64,000 nt of DNA from Nitrospirota bacterium (GTDB lineage: Bacteria; Nitrospirota_A; Leptospirillia; Leptospirillales; Leptospirillaceae). The position numbers and the translations under genes are program-made. Below are positions 33,348-42,670 of the stretch, one piece after another (the first letter of the stretch is position 1; every line of letters begins with the position of its first letter). The DNA is taken from positions 1 to 64,000 of the forward strand of contig JAKCDE010000004.1 in the NCBI GenBank assembly GCA_021838585.1, given 5' to 3'. The notes under the pieces were generated by a model. The model did not search any database. It saw nothing but the letters and a program-made list of their open reading frames with translations, and was not told the origin of the DNA.

Positions 33348-35042
33348 TCACACCTTGAATCGGGACAGGTATTCGTTAAGTTCCTCCATCTGTTTCTGGA
33401 GGCCCTCCCCGGCCAGAACCGCGCCGGAAACATTCTCGACGGTTTCCCGGGCGTCGTGGGCCGTCTGGTCGACAACCTGCCCGACACGCCCGATCGCCTG
33501 CGTTTGCTGTCCGGTCATCTCGGCGATCTGGTTCACCCGGCCGGAGACGTCGGACGAGGAGGAGACAATCCGGGAAAAGACCTCCGCGGTCTTCCGGGTT
33601 TCGCCGATCAGAAGATTCATCTCCTTCGAACCCCGCTCCATGACCTTGACCGACTGGTCGGTGAGCCCCTGCAGCTGGGAGATGGTCTCGGAGATTTCGC
33701 GGGTGGACCGGGTCGTCCGTTCCGCCAGCTTGCGGACTTCATCGGCGACGACCGCGAATCCTCGACCCTGTTCCCCGGCCCTGGCGGCCTCGATGGCGGC
33801 GTTCAATGCCAGGAGGTTGGTCTGTTCGGCGATCTCGTTTATGATGTTGACTATCTGGGAAATCTGGTCCGAGCGTTTCCCCAGGTCGAGAATTTTTTCT
33901 CCTGCCTCGGAAATGACCTTCTCGATCCGGGAGAGTTCCCGGACCATCTCGGTCACCGTCTCTCCCCCGGCGTTGGCTTCCTGACTTGCCCTGGCCGATA
34001 TGTCGGAAACATCCCGGGTCACCTTGGCGATATCGGCCAGAGACCGGCCCAGCTCATCGACGACGGCCTTGGCCGTATCGATCTGTTTCATCTGGGCGGT
34101 CGATTTGCCCCGGATGGATTCGAGGGAGACGATCATGTTGCGGGATCCCTGCCCCACGCCAACCGACTCGTTGGCCACTTTTTTCACCAGCTCCCGAAGG
34201 TTGTCGACCATTCTCCCGAAATGGTTGACGAGATCTCCCACTTCATCCCCCGCCCTGCTTTCCATATGCTGGGTGAGATCTCCCCCGGCGGTCTTTCCGA
34301 TCACCGCGACGAGCTCCCCCAGAGGCCGGACGGCGATCAGGCGGATCAGGACGACAAGCAGCAGGAGCAGGATGACAATGGTGGCCAGAGCATAAAGAAG
34401 CGCCTGAATCTTGAGTCGGGAAAGGTCCCCCTCGAAAGAGGATCGCTCCATGCTGACACGAAGGACACCCAAGGTCGGTTCATGGGAGGCGTACCCATGG
34501 CAGAGGGCGCAGTTCTTCTCGTAGCGTATCGGGAAAAGCCTCGTCAATACGGGTTTTCCATCGACGACCTGTTTGAAGGTCGCCGATTTGGCATATTTCA
34601 CGACGGCCGCAAATCTCGGATCCCCGGCCAGATCCCGTTCGGGATGTTTCGGATGGAGAAAGAAAACCCGGGGGGAATAGGCCTTGTAGTGGCGCCATCC
34701 ATTCACTTTCTCGATGGCCGCGTTGTCGTAGAAGGACTGGGAGCCGTCGGGCCTGAGGACCTGAACCCGGACGATCCCGGGCAGGGTCTTCTGGTCGGCC
34801 ACGAGCTTCTGGGAAAGGGCCGGCGCATTGATGGAATACATGATGGTTCCCAGACCCCGGACGATCGAATGGCCCATCATCGTCATCTTTCCCGTCTCGA
34901 TCCGGGCCAGATCGGATTTCGCCGACCGGTAAAACAACGTGTAGGTAGCTCCGAGGACCAGAACGAGAGCCGCTGCCGTGGAGAGGGCGATCTTGGCCGA
35001 TAACCTCATCCGGACTGATCTTCTTCTTTCGGATCCACTCAC
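33348..35042 (-). CDS. Methyl-accepting chemotaxis protein with periplasmic c-type heme motif
   Basis: A 564-residue receptor. Membrane helices at about 17-37 and 212-236 enclose a periplasmic sensor of about 175 residues. The sensor contains CALCH (C178, C181, H182), a c-type heme attachment site, in the context [15 protein letters not shown], which resembles Tll0287-like (DUF3365) heme sensors. A HAMP region follows, then a signalling coil with the hairpin tip [20 protein letters not shown]. It should sense redox state, oxygen, nitric oxide or similar. GTG 35042 has GGAGG five bases upstream. Confidence 0.9.
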   Translation of the reverse strand: MSGSERRRSVRMRLSAKIALSTAAALVLVLGATYTLFYRSAKSDLARIETGKMTMMGHSIVRGLGTIMYSINAPALSQKLVADQKTLPGIVRVQVLRPDGSQSFYDNAAIEKVNGWRHYKAYSPRVFFLHPKHPERDLAGDPRFAAVVKYAKSATFKQVVDGKPVLTRLFPIRYEKNCALCHGYASHEPTLGVLRVSMERSSFEGDLSRLKIQALLYALATIVILLLLLVVLIRLIAVRPLGELVAVIGKTAGGDLTQHMESRAGDEVGDLVNHFGRMVDNLRELVKKVANESVGVGQGSRNMIVSLESIRGKSTAQMKQIDTAKAVVDELGRSLADIAKVTRDVSDISARASQEANAGGETVTEMVRELSRIEKVISEAGEKILDLGKRSDQISQIVNIINEIAEQTNLLALNAAIEAARAGEQGRGFAVVADEVRKLAERTTRSTREISETISQLQGLTDQSVKVMERGSKEMNLLIGETRKTAEVFSRIVSSSSDVSGRVNQIAEMTGQQTQAIGRVGQVVDQTAHDARETVENVSGAVLAGEGLQKQMEELNEYLSRFKV

Positions 35043-35089
35043 GTGAACCTCCTCGGATCAAAGGGCAGACGAACTGATCCCATATGTTC

Positions 35090-37054
35090 CTAGACTCCCG
35101 CTCCCAGACGTTCCGGCGACATGGAATCGATGGATGTGGCTCCCTTTTTGGTCCTAAGGGAGACATCCTGGAGGATCTCTCCCACATCAAGAATGATGAC
35201 GACCCGTCCATCTCCCGTGATCGTCGCGCCGGCCAGTCCCCGGATTCCCGAAAGAATCTGGCCCATCGACTTGATGACGACCTCTTCCTGGTAGGGGAGC
35301 CGGTCGACAACCAGCCCCAGATTTTTCGAGCCGACCTGGACAACCACAACATATTGCCCTTCGGGAATGCCCGATCCGTCCGCCGCGTGGGGAACCTTGA
35401 ACTCGTCCCGGAGACGAATCAGGGGAAGGACCTGCTGTCGCAGGTTCAGCACCTCGCTCCCCGAAAGGGTCTTGATATCCTTTACGGTAATTTTTACCGT
35501 TTCGACAACGCTGGCGAGAGGGATCGCATAGGTTTCGGAACCGATTGTGACCATGAGGGCCTGGATGATTGCGATCGTCAGGGGAAGACGAATGGTGAAG
35601 GTGGAGCCAGCCCCCTTCTGCGTGGCAATTTCGACGGATCCGTTGATCTTGTTGATGTTGGTCCGGACCACGTCCATCCCAACGCCCCGCCCGGAGACAT
35701 CCGTCACCTTTTCCGCCGTGCTGAATCCGGGCATGAAAATGATGTTGACAGCCTCGGCGTCATTCATCCGCAAGGCGTCAGCCTCGGTGATGATCCCCTT
35801 CTCGACGGCCTTTCTGCGGATTTTTTCCGGGTCGATCCCACGACCGTCGTCAGTAATCTCGATGACGATGGAGTTTCCTTCCTGGTAGGCCGAAATACGC
35901 ACGACGCCTTCCGGATCCTTCCCCTGGGCCACCCTGTCATCCGGCATCTCGATTCCATGATCGATGGAGTTCCGGATGATATGGACAAGGGGATCCCCGA
36001 TCTCCTCGATGACCGACTTGTCGAGCTCTGTCTCCTCTCCGGCGAGTTCGAGGCGGATGCTTTTCCCCATCTTCCGGGAGAGATCCCGCACCATGCGGGG
36101 AAATTTGCCGAGAACCTTCTTGATCGGCTGCATGCGGGTCTTGATCACGGCGGTCTGCAGATCGGTCGTCACCCGGTTCAGCTGGGAAATCGCTTCGGCA
36201 ACCTCCTTGATGCGCCGCTCGAGGTCGGTGATCCCGTCGATATCCCCCGAAAGCTTCACGAGCCGGTTCCGGCCGAGGACCAGCTCTCCCACAAGGTTCA
36301 TCACGCTGTCGAGTCGACTGATTTCGACCCGAATCGTCTGGTCGGCCTCCCCGCCCCCGCCCTCCGGACTTTTCTGGGCTCCGGCCTCGGCGTTCGCAGC
36401 CTCCTCCCGGGAGGTGGCCGGTCGAACGACCTGGGGGGTGGAAGCCGCCGGGGGAGGAGCGGAAGGGGGCGGAGGAGGGGCCGCGGGAGGGGGGACAGGA
36501 ACGGATGGGCCCGGGGCCGCCGCGGGTTCAACCGCCGCCTCTCCTTCCGGAAGCGCCGGATGGTCCAGAGCCTGCTCTTCCCGAACCGCAGCCGCCATGT
36601 CCCCTTCGGGAGCATCTTCCTCTCCGGACGTGGTTTCCGTATGGGTATCCTCTCCCCATTGAAGGAGGAGATCGAGCTTCATGTTGATGCCTTCGATGTC
36701 GACGTCGGCCTGTTCGCCGGTCCGGACCTCATTGACAAGAACCTTGAGGGCGTCCATCGCCTCCAGGATGATGTCCACCACAGCGGGCTCGGCACGCATG
36801 TTTCCCGTGCGGAGCTGATTCAGGACATTCTCCGCATGGTGGGCAACCTCGACGATCCTGTTCAGACCGATGAAACCTGCTGACCCCTTGATGCTGTGGG
36901 CGGTTCGGAATATCTCGTTTAAAAGGGTCCGGTCTTCGGGATTGTTCTCGAGCTGGACGAAATAGTTGTCGAGCCCCTCGAGCATCTCCGAGGCTTCCTG
37001 CAAGAAATCCTGGACAATCTCCTTCATTTCATCGTTGTCGAAGCCTTCGCTCAT
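35090..37054 (-). CDS. cheA: Chemotaxis histidine kinase CheA
   Basis: A 654-residue kinase. The HPt domain (about 8-115) has the phosphorylated histidine H53 in TAHSIKGSAGF. A Pro/Ala-rich linker (about 135-240) replaces the usual P2 docking domain. Then come the dimerisation helix pair (SRLDSVMNLVGELVLGRNRL), the ATPase with N box IIRNSIDHGIE and G box DVSGRGVGMDVVR, and a CheW-like end domain. It takes receptor signals and phosphorylates CheY, encoded just upstream. Confidence 0.97.
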   Translation of the reverse strand: MSEGFDNDEMKEIVQDFLQEASEMLEGLDNYFVQLENNPEDRTLLNEIFRTAHSIKGSAGFIGLNRIVEVAHHAENVLNQLRTGNMRAEPAVVDIILEAMDALKVLVNEVRTGEQADVDIEGINMKLDLLLQWGEDTHTETTSGEEDAPEGDMAAAVREEQALDHPALPEGEAAVEPAAAPGPSVPVPPPAAPPPPPSAPPPAASTPQVVRPATSREEAANAEAGAQKSPEGGGGEADQTIRVEISRLDSVMNLVGELVLGRNRLVKLSGDIDGITDLERRIKEVAEAISQLNRVTTDLQTAVIKTRMQPIKKVLGKFPRMVRDLSRKMGKSIRLELAGEETELDKSVIEEIGDPLVHIIRNSIDHGIEMPDDRVAQGKDPEGVVRISAYQEGNSIVIEITDDGRGIDPEKIRRKAVEKGIITEADALRMNDAEAVNIIFMPGFSTAEKVTDVSGRGVGMDVVRTNINKINGSVEIATQKGAGSTFTIRLPLTIAIIQALMVTIGSETYAIPLASVVETVKITVKDIKTLSGSEVLNLRQQVLPLIRLRDEFKVPHAADGSGIPEGQYVVVVQVGSKNLGLVVDRLPYQEEVVIKSMGQILSGIRGLAGATITGDGRVVIILDVGEILQDVSLRTKKGATSIDSMSPERLGAGV

Positions 37055-37092
37055 CGTCCGACCTCCGTGCGTCGCATTCCGGAATCCAGGGG

Positions 37093-37476
37093 CTATTTTT
37101 CCTTGAAGATCTTCTTGACCTTCTCGTCGAGTGTCGCAACGGTGAACGGCTTGACGATGTAATTCGACACGCCGGCCTTGATCGCCTCGACGATGTTTTC
37201 CTGCTTGGCTTCCGCCGTCACCATCAGAAAGGGAATATCCTTGATCTGGGGAGTCGCCCGAACCTTGCGAAGAAGATCGATCCCCGTCATGTTCGGCATG
37301 TTCCAGTCGCTGACGACAAAGTCGAATTTCTCCACGATCAGCCGGTCATAGGCCTTCTGTCCGTCCTCGGCCTCCTCGATGTTCGTGAAGCCGATCTGGC
37401 GAAGGGTGTTCTTGACGATCCGGCGCATCGTGGAAAAGTCATCCACAACCAGCACCTTCATTCCAAAGTTGATCAT
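37093..37476 (-). CDS. cheY: Chemotaxis response regulator CheY
   Basis: A 127-residue single receiver domain. The acidic pocket (D12, D13), phosphorylation site D57 (VVSDWNMP), T87 and K109 occupy the same numbers as in Escherichia coli CheY. It binds the motor switch when phosphorylated. ATG 37476 has AAGGAG upstream. It is first in the chemotaxis transcript. No CheZ, CheC or CheX phosphatase is in the window, nor CheR or CheB. Confidence 0.95.
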   Translation of the reverse strand: MINFGMKVLVVDDFSTMRRIVKNTLRQIGFTNIEEAEDGQKAYDRLIVEKFDFVVSDWNMPNMTGIDLLRKVRATPQIKDIPFLMVTAEAKQENIVEAIKAGVSNYIVKPFTVATLDEKVKKIFKEK

Positions 37477-37523
37477 AGGAACTCCTTCCTGCACCTAATG
37501 GCGCGGTCAAGCCGGATCGTTAC

Positions 37524-37549
37524 GCCCGGATGCGAAACCACATCCGGGC
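37524..37549 (-). promoter_or_regulatory. Hairpin in the cheY leader
   Basis: GCCCGGATG pairs with CATCCGGGC over nine base pairs around an eight-base loop, about 50 bases before the cheY ATG and downstream of the sigma-28-like promoter. There is no T-run after it, so it is not a simple terminator. The left arm reads CCGGAUGUGG as RNA, containing the GGAUGU core of CsrA sites, though mostly inside the stem. Confidence 0.4.
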
Positions 37550-37580
37550 AATTCCGATTCCGGACCTTCCCGACAGTCTC

Positions 37581-37608
37581 TTATCGGACACAATACGACA
37601 GTTCTCAA
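37581..37608 (-). promoter_or_regulatory. Sigma-28-like promoter of the chemotaxis operon
   Basis: TCCGATAA (37588-37581) matches the FliA -10 in seven of eight bases, and TTGA (37608-37605) lies 16 bases upstream in place of TAAA. The -35 match is poor but spacing equals that of the flgM promoter. Confidence 0.5.
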
Positions 37609-37632
37609 CCCCTCGACCCGGAAAAATGGCAG

Positions 37633-37660
37633 AAAACCTCCGATCGCGGACCGGACAGGT
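37633..37660 (-). terminator. Candidate terminator after fliA
   Basis: ACCT-GT-CCG and CGG-AGGT pair with a two-base bulge around a nine-base loop. On the minus strand they are followed by TTTTCTGCCATTTTT. It lies directly after the fliA stop and before the chemotaxis promoter. Confidence 0.42.
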
Positions 37661-37666
37661 CCCGGG

Positions 37667-38398
37667 TCACCGTTTCCTGGAGCTGGAACCTTCCCCCATC
37701 GTCGTTCTGAGGATGGATTTGACGGCCCGCAGGGCCTGGGCATGAATCTGGGAAACTCGCGATTCGCTGACCTCGAGAACCTGGGCGACTTCCTTCATCG
37801 TCAGCTCTTCATAGTAATAGAGGGTCAGAACAAGACGCTGTTTTTCCGGAAGGGCATCCAGAGCCTCCGTCAGGCGTTCCACGGCGTCGACCCGGATCAG
37901 ATGGGCCAGGGGATCTTCCTCCCGGGTTTCAGGAAGTCGGTCTCCCAGAGAGTCCCCCTCAGTTTCATCCGGCGACAGGAAATCGTCCAGCGAAAGAGTC
38001 GGATGCGTGTCGATCTCCCAAAGAACCTGGGCCATCGCTTCATCGGAAAGCCCCATCCTTCTGGCGATTTCCTCTTCTCTTGGCTCCCTGCCAAGCTCTT
38101 TTTCAAGAGCGTTGCGAACTGACTGGATTTCGGACTGTTTTTCCCGAACCGAGCGCGGGACCCAATCCATGGCTCGAATTTCATCGAGCATGGCTCCCCG
38201 GATCCTGTGTTCGGCCATGGTCTTGAACTTGAGGCCTCGGGAGGGATCAAATCGCCGGGCGCTTTCGACAAGGCTTTGAAGGCCGACGCTGATCAGATCC
38301 TCCACTCCGATTTCCGGAGGAAGCCGATGAGCGTACCTCATGGCGTGATATTTGATCGTCCCCGCGAATTCCTTGATCATCGCCTCATCGAGTTCCAC
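37667..38398 (-). CDS. fliA: RNA polymerase sigma factor FliA (sigma-28)
   Basis: A 243-residue flagellar sigma factor. Region 2 (about 20-90) has LPPEIGVEDLISVGLQSLVE and FDPSRGLKFKTMAEHRIRGA. Region 3 has ALEKELGREPREEEIARRMG. Region 4 has LDALPEKQRLVLTLYYYEEL followed by TMKEVAQVLEVSESRVSQIH. It transcribes late genes from the GCCGATAA-type promoters seen at flgM and fliC and is held by FlgM. The start is taken as GTG 38398 after GGGGGAA; ATG 38380 is an alternative. Confidence 0.95.
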   Translation of the reverse strand: MELDEAMIKEFAGTIKYHAMRYAHRLPPEIGVEDLISVGLQSLVESARRFDPSRGLKFKTMAEHRIRGAMLDEIRAMDWVPRSVREKQSEIQSVRNALEKELGREPREEEIARRMGLSDEAMAQVLWEIDTHPTLSLDDFLSPDETEGDSLGDRLPETREEDPLAHLIRVDAVERLTEALDALPEKQRLVLTLYYYEELTMKEVAQVLEVSESRVSQIHAQALRAVKSILRTTMGEGSSSRKR

Positions 38399-38492
38399 GG
38401 CATTCCCCCAGACCTGATTTCAGAAAAAGCTCCCGGGAAAGTTTTTTCATACTTCGACAAATTTCCATCAACATGAATTTTGCAACGCTTAC

Positions 38493-38521
38493 ATTATACC
38501 TATTTCACGAATAGTTCACAA
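38493..38521 (-). promoter_or_regulatory. Sigma-70-type promoter of fliA
   Basis: TTGTGA (38521-38516) and a perfect TATAAT (38498-38493) are separated by 17 bases, just after the flhG stop. The leader to GTG 38398 is about 88 bases. A poorer GG-N10-GC match overlaps the same place, so sigma-54 control cannot be fully excluded. Confidence 0.62.
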
Positions 38522-38526
38522 ATACA

Positions 38527-39414
38527 TCACGACAGTCCGCCGTCCCCTGCAGCGGCCAGCCGTTTCATCCACAGACCGATCCCCCCTTCTCCGCCGCTCC
38601 TTGGAGGGCGAGACAGAAGAGCGCGAACGACAGTCTCCATTCCCTTTGAAAACGGAGCTCCGGGAAGGATCTCGGCAATGGCTTTCTGGGACCGGACCGC
38701 CTGGGTCAGGGAGGGATCGGCGAGAAGGTGTCCCGCATAGGAGAGAGAAAGTCCGGGAAGATAGGCATCGGCAACCCGGCTCACCAGATCGAAAAGTCCC
38801 ACCCCTTCCTGCCGGTCCCTGACCATGTTGGCCAAAAAAAGGAAGGGCTTGTCGGGCTGTCTCCGGAAAAGCACCTTCATGAGAGCAAAGGCGTCTGTCC
38901 GGCTCGTCGGCTCGGGGGTGACGACCACGATCGTCTCCCGGCTGGCGAGATTGAAGGTCAGGACGTTTTCGGAGATGCCGGCGCCCGTGTCGATGAGGAG
39001 AACATCGAGATCGTCCGACAGGGTTTCGAATTCCTCGAGCAGGTGAAGATTCTGCTCGGGGGTCAGGCTGGTCATCTCCTCGACCCCCGAGGCGGCCGGA
39101 AGAATCTGGATTCCCCCGGGACCGCGGACAAGGATTTCGGAGAGGGTGCGATGTCCCATGAGCACATCCTGGAGCGTGTGGGTGGGCCTGATGTTGAAAA
39201 GGACATCCATGTTTCCCAGGCCGAGATCCGCATCGAGTACCAGGACCCGCAAACCGAACCGCGTGGCCATGACATAGGCCATGTTCGCGGAGACGTTGGT
39301 CTTCCCGACCCCCCCTTTCCCGCTGGTAACCGAGATGACCCGGGGAAGATGAGCTCTCCGATTCTTCTCGGGAGGAGGTCCTCCCTTGCTCCTAAGTCCG
39401 GACGCCTGATCCAT
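38527..39414 (-). CDS. flhG: Flagellar number regulator FlhG (MinD-like ATPase)
   Basis: A 295-residue MinD/ParA-type ATPase. It has the deviant Walker A KGGVGKTNVSANMA, DADLGLGNMDVLF, IDTGAGISENV and the TPEPTSRTDAFALMK motif. It partners FlhF and limits the number of flagella, also affecting activators of the FleQ type. ATG 39414 is chosen for its GGAG; the gene overlaps flhF by 23 bases, so they are coupled. Confidence 0.94.
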   Translation of the reverse strand: MDQASGLRSKGGPPPEKNRRAHLPRVISVTSGKGGVGKTNVSANMAYVMATRFGLRVLVLDADLGLGNMDVLFNIRPTHTLQDVLMGHRTLSEILVRGPGGIQILPAASGVEEMTSLTPEQNLHLLEEFETLSDDLDVLLIDTGAGISENVLTFNLASRETIVVVTPEPTSRTDAFALMKVLFRRQPDKPFLFLANMVRDRQEGVGLFDLVSRVADAYLPGLSLSYAGHLLADPSLTQAVRSQKAIAEILPGAPFSKGMETVVRALLSRPPRSGGEGGIGLWMKRLAAAGDGGLS

Positions 39415-40582
39415 CGCGACTCCATCCTTCAATCATCCATTGTGCCAGACGGCCTCCGTGGGCCAATTCGATGTCCTCGGGGACTTTTTGTCCGGTTCCG
39501 ACATATGCGGCCGGAATCCGGCTATGGGCCAGCAAAGGGTAGAGAGAACCGAGGGATCCGGTCTCGTCCACCTTGGTCACGACGAGCGCGTCGGGGCGAA
39601 TCCTGGAAAAACGCTGGAGGGTGCGGCTCAGATCCTCCGACTTCTGTGTCGCGGCGACGACGAGAACCGTCCTGAAATCCCAGGAAGGACCCGATCTGAG
39701 AACCGACAGGAAAGGGGCCATTTCGTCCGAGCCTCCCTCGGAGCGGCCCGCCGTATCAACCAGAATGACCTCGCTCTCCTGAAGGTGCTCGATCGCCCCG
39801 GAAAGCCGGTTCGGGCTGCTCACAACCTCGACCGGAACCCCCATCAGGTCCCCGTAGATCCGCAGCTGCTCGACCGCCCCGATCCGGTAGGTGTCGAAGT
39901 TGACGAGCCCCACGGAACGTCTGTGGCGGGCGACGAGCATTGCGGCGATCTTTGCGATCGTTGTCGTCTTTCCGACACCGGTCGGTCCGGCAAAAAGGAT
40001 GATCTGGGGCCGACCTCCCTGCCGCTCTCCCGAAAAGAGAGATCCGGCGACGGAGAGCTTCTGCGCGACCAGGAACTGGAGAAGCGACTGGACCTGGGAG
40101 GAACTCCATTCGACGGGCTGGAAGGAGAGGAGACGAAAGGCTTCCATCAGATCCTGCCGGTCTTCCTCCGGAAAACCGCATGATGCGAGAATTTTGCCGG
40201 CTTCCTCTACAGGATCGAAGGGAGGATGGGCCGAAGCCAGGAAGCCGGCCGACAGGGGGCCGACCCTGGACAGCAGTCCCTGGATCTCACGCGAAGATCC
40301 TGGTCCCCACTCCCGTTCCATGCGGGCGATGATTTCCCGGAGAGCGTCCATCTCCGAGAGGCGAACGCCTTCCGGGTTTTCCTCAGGCTCACCGGGAAGG
40401 TCCCGGGCCCAGGGAGGATCCACCTGGGGAAGCCCGGCCGTGACGACCACGCCTGGAGAAGCGGGAGATCCGGAGCGTTCGGACTTCCGGGAGGAAAGAA
40501 TGACCGCATCCGATCCCAGTTCTTTTTTGACCTTTCTGAGGGCGTCGTTCATGTCGACCCCCTCGAACGATTTGATCATCAT
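39392..40582 (-). CDS. flhF: Flagellar placement GTPase FlhF (SRP-like)
   Basis: A 396-residue SRP-type GTPase. The basic N-terminal B domain starts MMIKSFEGVDMNDALRKVKK. A helical N domain is followed by the G domain with LFAGPTGVGKTTTIAKIAAM, VNFDTYRIGAVEQL, VDTAGRS and VTKVDETGSLG. FlhF recruits early basal-body parts to the pole, so flagella are probably polar. It starts three bases after flhA. Confidence 0.95.
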   Translation of the reverse strand: MMIKSFEGVDMNDALRKVKKELGSDAVILSSRKSERSGSPASPGVVVTAGLPQVDPPWARDLPGEPEENPEGVRLSEMDALREIIARMEREWGPGSSREIQGLLSRVGPLSAGFLASAHPPFDPVEEAGKILASCGFPEEDRQDLMEAFRLLSFQPVEWSSSQVQSLLQFLVAQKLSVAGSLFSGERQGGRPQIILFAGPTGVGKTTTIAKIAAMLVARHRRSVGLVNFDTYRIGAVEQLRIYGDLMGVPVEVVSSPNRLSGAIEHLQESEVILVDTAGRSEGGSDEMAPFLSVLRSGPSWDFRTVLVVAATQKSEDLSRTLQRFSRIRPDALVVTKVDETGSLGSLYPLLAHSRIPAAYVGTGQKVPEDIELAHGGRLAQWMIEGWSRDGSGVRT

Positions 40583-40585
40583 TCC

Positions 40586-42667
40586 TCACGCCTCCTGATA
40601 TCGTACGACATCCGACGACTGGATCGGAATATCCGGCGGAATCTCCTGGGGAGACAGGACCGGAAGCGAAGGGAAATAGCGCTCGATGAGCCGCCTGATC
40701 CCGAAGCGCGCCTGTGGAGCGACGAGCAGGACCCCCTGGATTCCTCGTTTACCCTGAGACTCAAGGACTCTTCCAAGAGTTGAAAGCAATTTCTGGACCA
40801 GTCCTGGATCGAGCGCCAGGGGACGGCCGGTCCCCCCGCCTCCGCCCGAGAGCACCTTCTGGAGTTGCTCCTCCCATCTCGTGTCCAGGCTGATGACGGA
40901 CAGCTGCCTGGCCCGTCCGGACAGGTAGGGATTGACGATCGTCCTCCCCAGAGCCTGCCGGACCCCTTCGGCCAGGAGTGTCACATCCTTGGCATCCCGC
41001 CCGGAGGCGATCTGGTCCGAGAGGGATTCCAGGATAGTCCGGAGGTCCCGGATGGAGACGCGCTCCGACAGCAGCGCGTGCAGGACGGAGACGAGGGTCC
41101 CGAGCGCGATCTGCCCCGGGACGAGGTCTTCGACGAGCTTCGGATAGTCCCGGGCCAGGGCGTCGAGCAGCCTCTGTGTCTCCTGGCGTCCCACAAGCTC
41201 GTCGGCGTGTGCCCGGAGTATTTCCGTCAGGTGGGTGGCCAGGACCGTCACCGGGTCGACGACCGTCAGCCCGGCCGCTTCCGCCGTCTCCTGCTGCTCG
41301 GCCGGTATCCACAAGGCCGGCAGACCGAATGTCGGTTCCTTGACAGGCGTCCCGGCCATTCCCTCGACCGCTCCGGCCGCGTTCATCGCCAGAAGTGAGC
41401 CGGGCTTGAGTTCCCAGCGCCCGACCGGATTCCCCTTGAGCAGGATCATGTACTCATCGGGCTTCAGCTGGAGATTGTCCCGGATATGGATCGGAGGAAC
41501 GATGATCCCGAGTTCCCCGGCCAGCTGTCGCCGGATCCCCTTGATCCTCTCCGTCAGGTCTCCCCCCGCCCCTCCCTCCACGAGGCTCACGAGGCCGTAG
41601 CCCACGTTGATCTCGAGAAGGTCCAGCGAGAGAAACTGTTCGATATTTTCCGCGGAGGGGGGCGCCTTCGCCTCTTCCTCCTTCCGGGCGCTTTCGGTCC
41701 GGAGGCGGGCCTTTCTGAGCGACCAGGCCACACCTCCGATAGCGCCGCCCATCATGAGGAAGGCCAGATGGGGGAGGCCGGGAACGGCCGACAGGAAAAG
41801 AAGGATCGCGGAGGCGCCGCCCATCGCCCGGCTCCGGGAAAAGAGCTGCTCCCGCATGTCCATTCCCAGCTCGTTGGTGGAGGAGGAGCGCGTCACCACG
41901 ATCCCCGCCGCCACGCTCACGATCAGGGCTGGAATCTGTGCCACCAGGCCTTCGCCGATGGTCAGGAGCGTGTAGACCTGAAGGGCATCCCCCACCGGCA
42001 TCCCCATGAGAACCGTTCCGATAACCAGGCCTCCCACGATATTGATGAACAGGATCAGGACCGCCGCGATGGCGTCTCCCCTGACGAACTTCGAGGCGCC
42101 GTCCATCGCCCCGTAGAACTCCGATTCCCGGGTCAGATCCTTTCGCCGTTTCCTGGCCTCCTCTTCCTTGATCGCCCCCGAGTTCAGATCCGCATCGATG
42201 GCCATCTGCTTTCCCGGAAGTGCATCGAGGGTGAAGCGGGCCGCGACCTCGGCGATACGTCCGGCACCCCTCGTCACCACGACAAAGTTGATGACGACGA
42301 AAATCAGGAAGATGACCAGACCGACCGCATAGGATCCTCCGATGACGAATCGCCCGAAGGATTCGATGACGTGACCCGCCGCCACCGTCCCGTTCTGACC
42401 GTGAAGAAGGATAAGACGGGTGCTGGCGACATTGAGGGAGAGACGGAAGAGCGTCGCCAGAAGAAGGATCGTCGGGAAGAGATTGAACTCGAGGATCGAC
42501 TTCGTGGTGAGGGCCACCAGAAGGATGATCAGGGAAAAGGCGATATTGGTCGAAAGAAGCAGGTCCAGCATCAGTGGGGGAAGGGGGACGATCATGATGG
42601 ACAAAAGCCCAACCACCCCAACAAAGACGAAAAGATCGGCCGAACGGCCCTGGAAAAACCCCTTCAT
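40586..42667 (-). CDS. flhA: Flagellar export gate protein FlhA
   Basis: A 693-residue protein with eight membrane helices in residues about 1-310 and a large cytoplasmic domain forming the nonameric docking ring. FVVVTRGAGRIAEVAARFTL, DALPGKQMAIDADLNSGAI and GGLVIGTVLMGMPVGDALQV are conserved. The cytoplasmic part includes VDPVTVLATHLTEIL. It passes substrates from chaperones to the export channel. Normal length, four bases after flhB. Confidence 0.97.
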   Translation of the reverse strand: MKGFFQGRSADLFVFVGVVGLLSIMIVPLPPLMLDLLLSTNIAFSLIILLVALTTKSILEFNLFPTILLLATLFRLSLNVASTRLILLHGQNGTVAAGHVIESFGRFVIGGSYAVGLVIFLIFVVINFVVVTRGAGRIAEVAARFTLDALPGKQMAIDADLNSGAIKEEEARKRRKDLTRESEFYGAMDGASKFVRGDAIAAVLILFINIVGGLVIGTVLMGMPVGDALQVYTLLTIGEGLVAQIPALIVSVAAGIVVTRSSSTNELGMDMREQLFSRSRAMGGASAILLFLSAVPGLPHLAFLMMGGAIGGVAWSLRKARLRTESARKEEEAKAPPSAENIEQFLSLDLLEINVGYGLVSLVEGGAGGDLTERIKGIRRQLAGELGIIVPPIHIRDNLQLKPDEYMILLKGNPVGRWELKPGSLLAMNAAGAVEGMAGTPVKEPTFGLPALWIPAEQQETAEAAGLTVVDPVTVLATHLTEILRAHADELVGRQETQRLLDALARDYPKLVEDLVPGQIALGTLVSVLHALLSERVSIRDLRTILESLSDQIASGRDAKDVTLLAEGVRQALGRTIVNPYLSGRARQLSVISLDTRWEEQLQKVLSGGGGGTGRPLALDPGLVQKLLSTLGRVLESQGKRGIQGVLLVAPQARFGIRRLIERYFPSLPVLSPQEIPPDIPIQSSDVVRYQEA

Positions 42668-42670
42668 GCG

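Noticed and set aside
33327..35003. Very long open frames on the plus strand opposite the receptor and cheA (also 35084-36883, 1648-3039 and others)
   Set aside because: They lie antisense to genes with clear families, have biased translations without recognisable motifs and lack ribosome sites. Long antisense frames are expected in GC-rich DNA.
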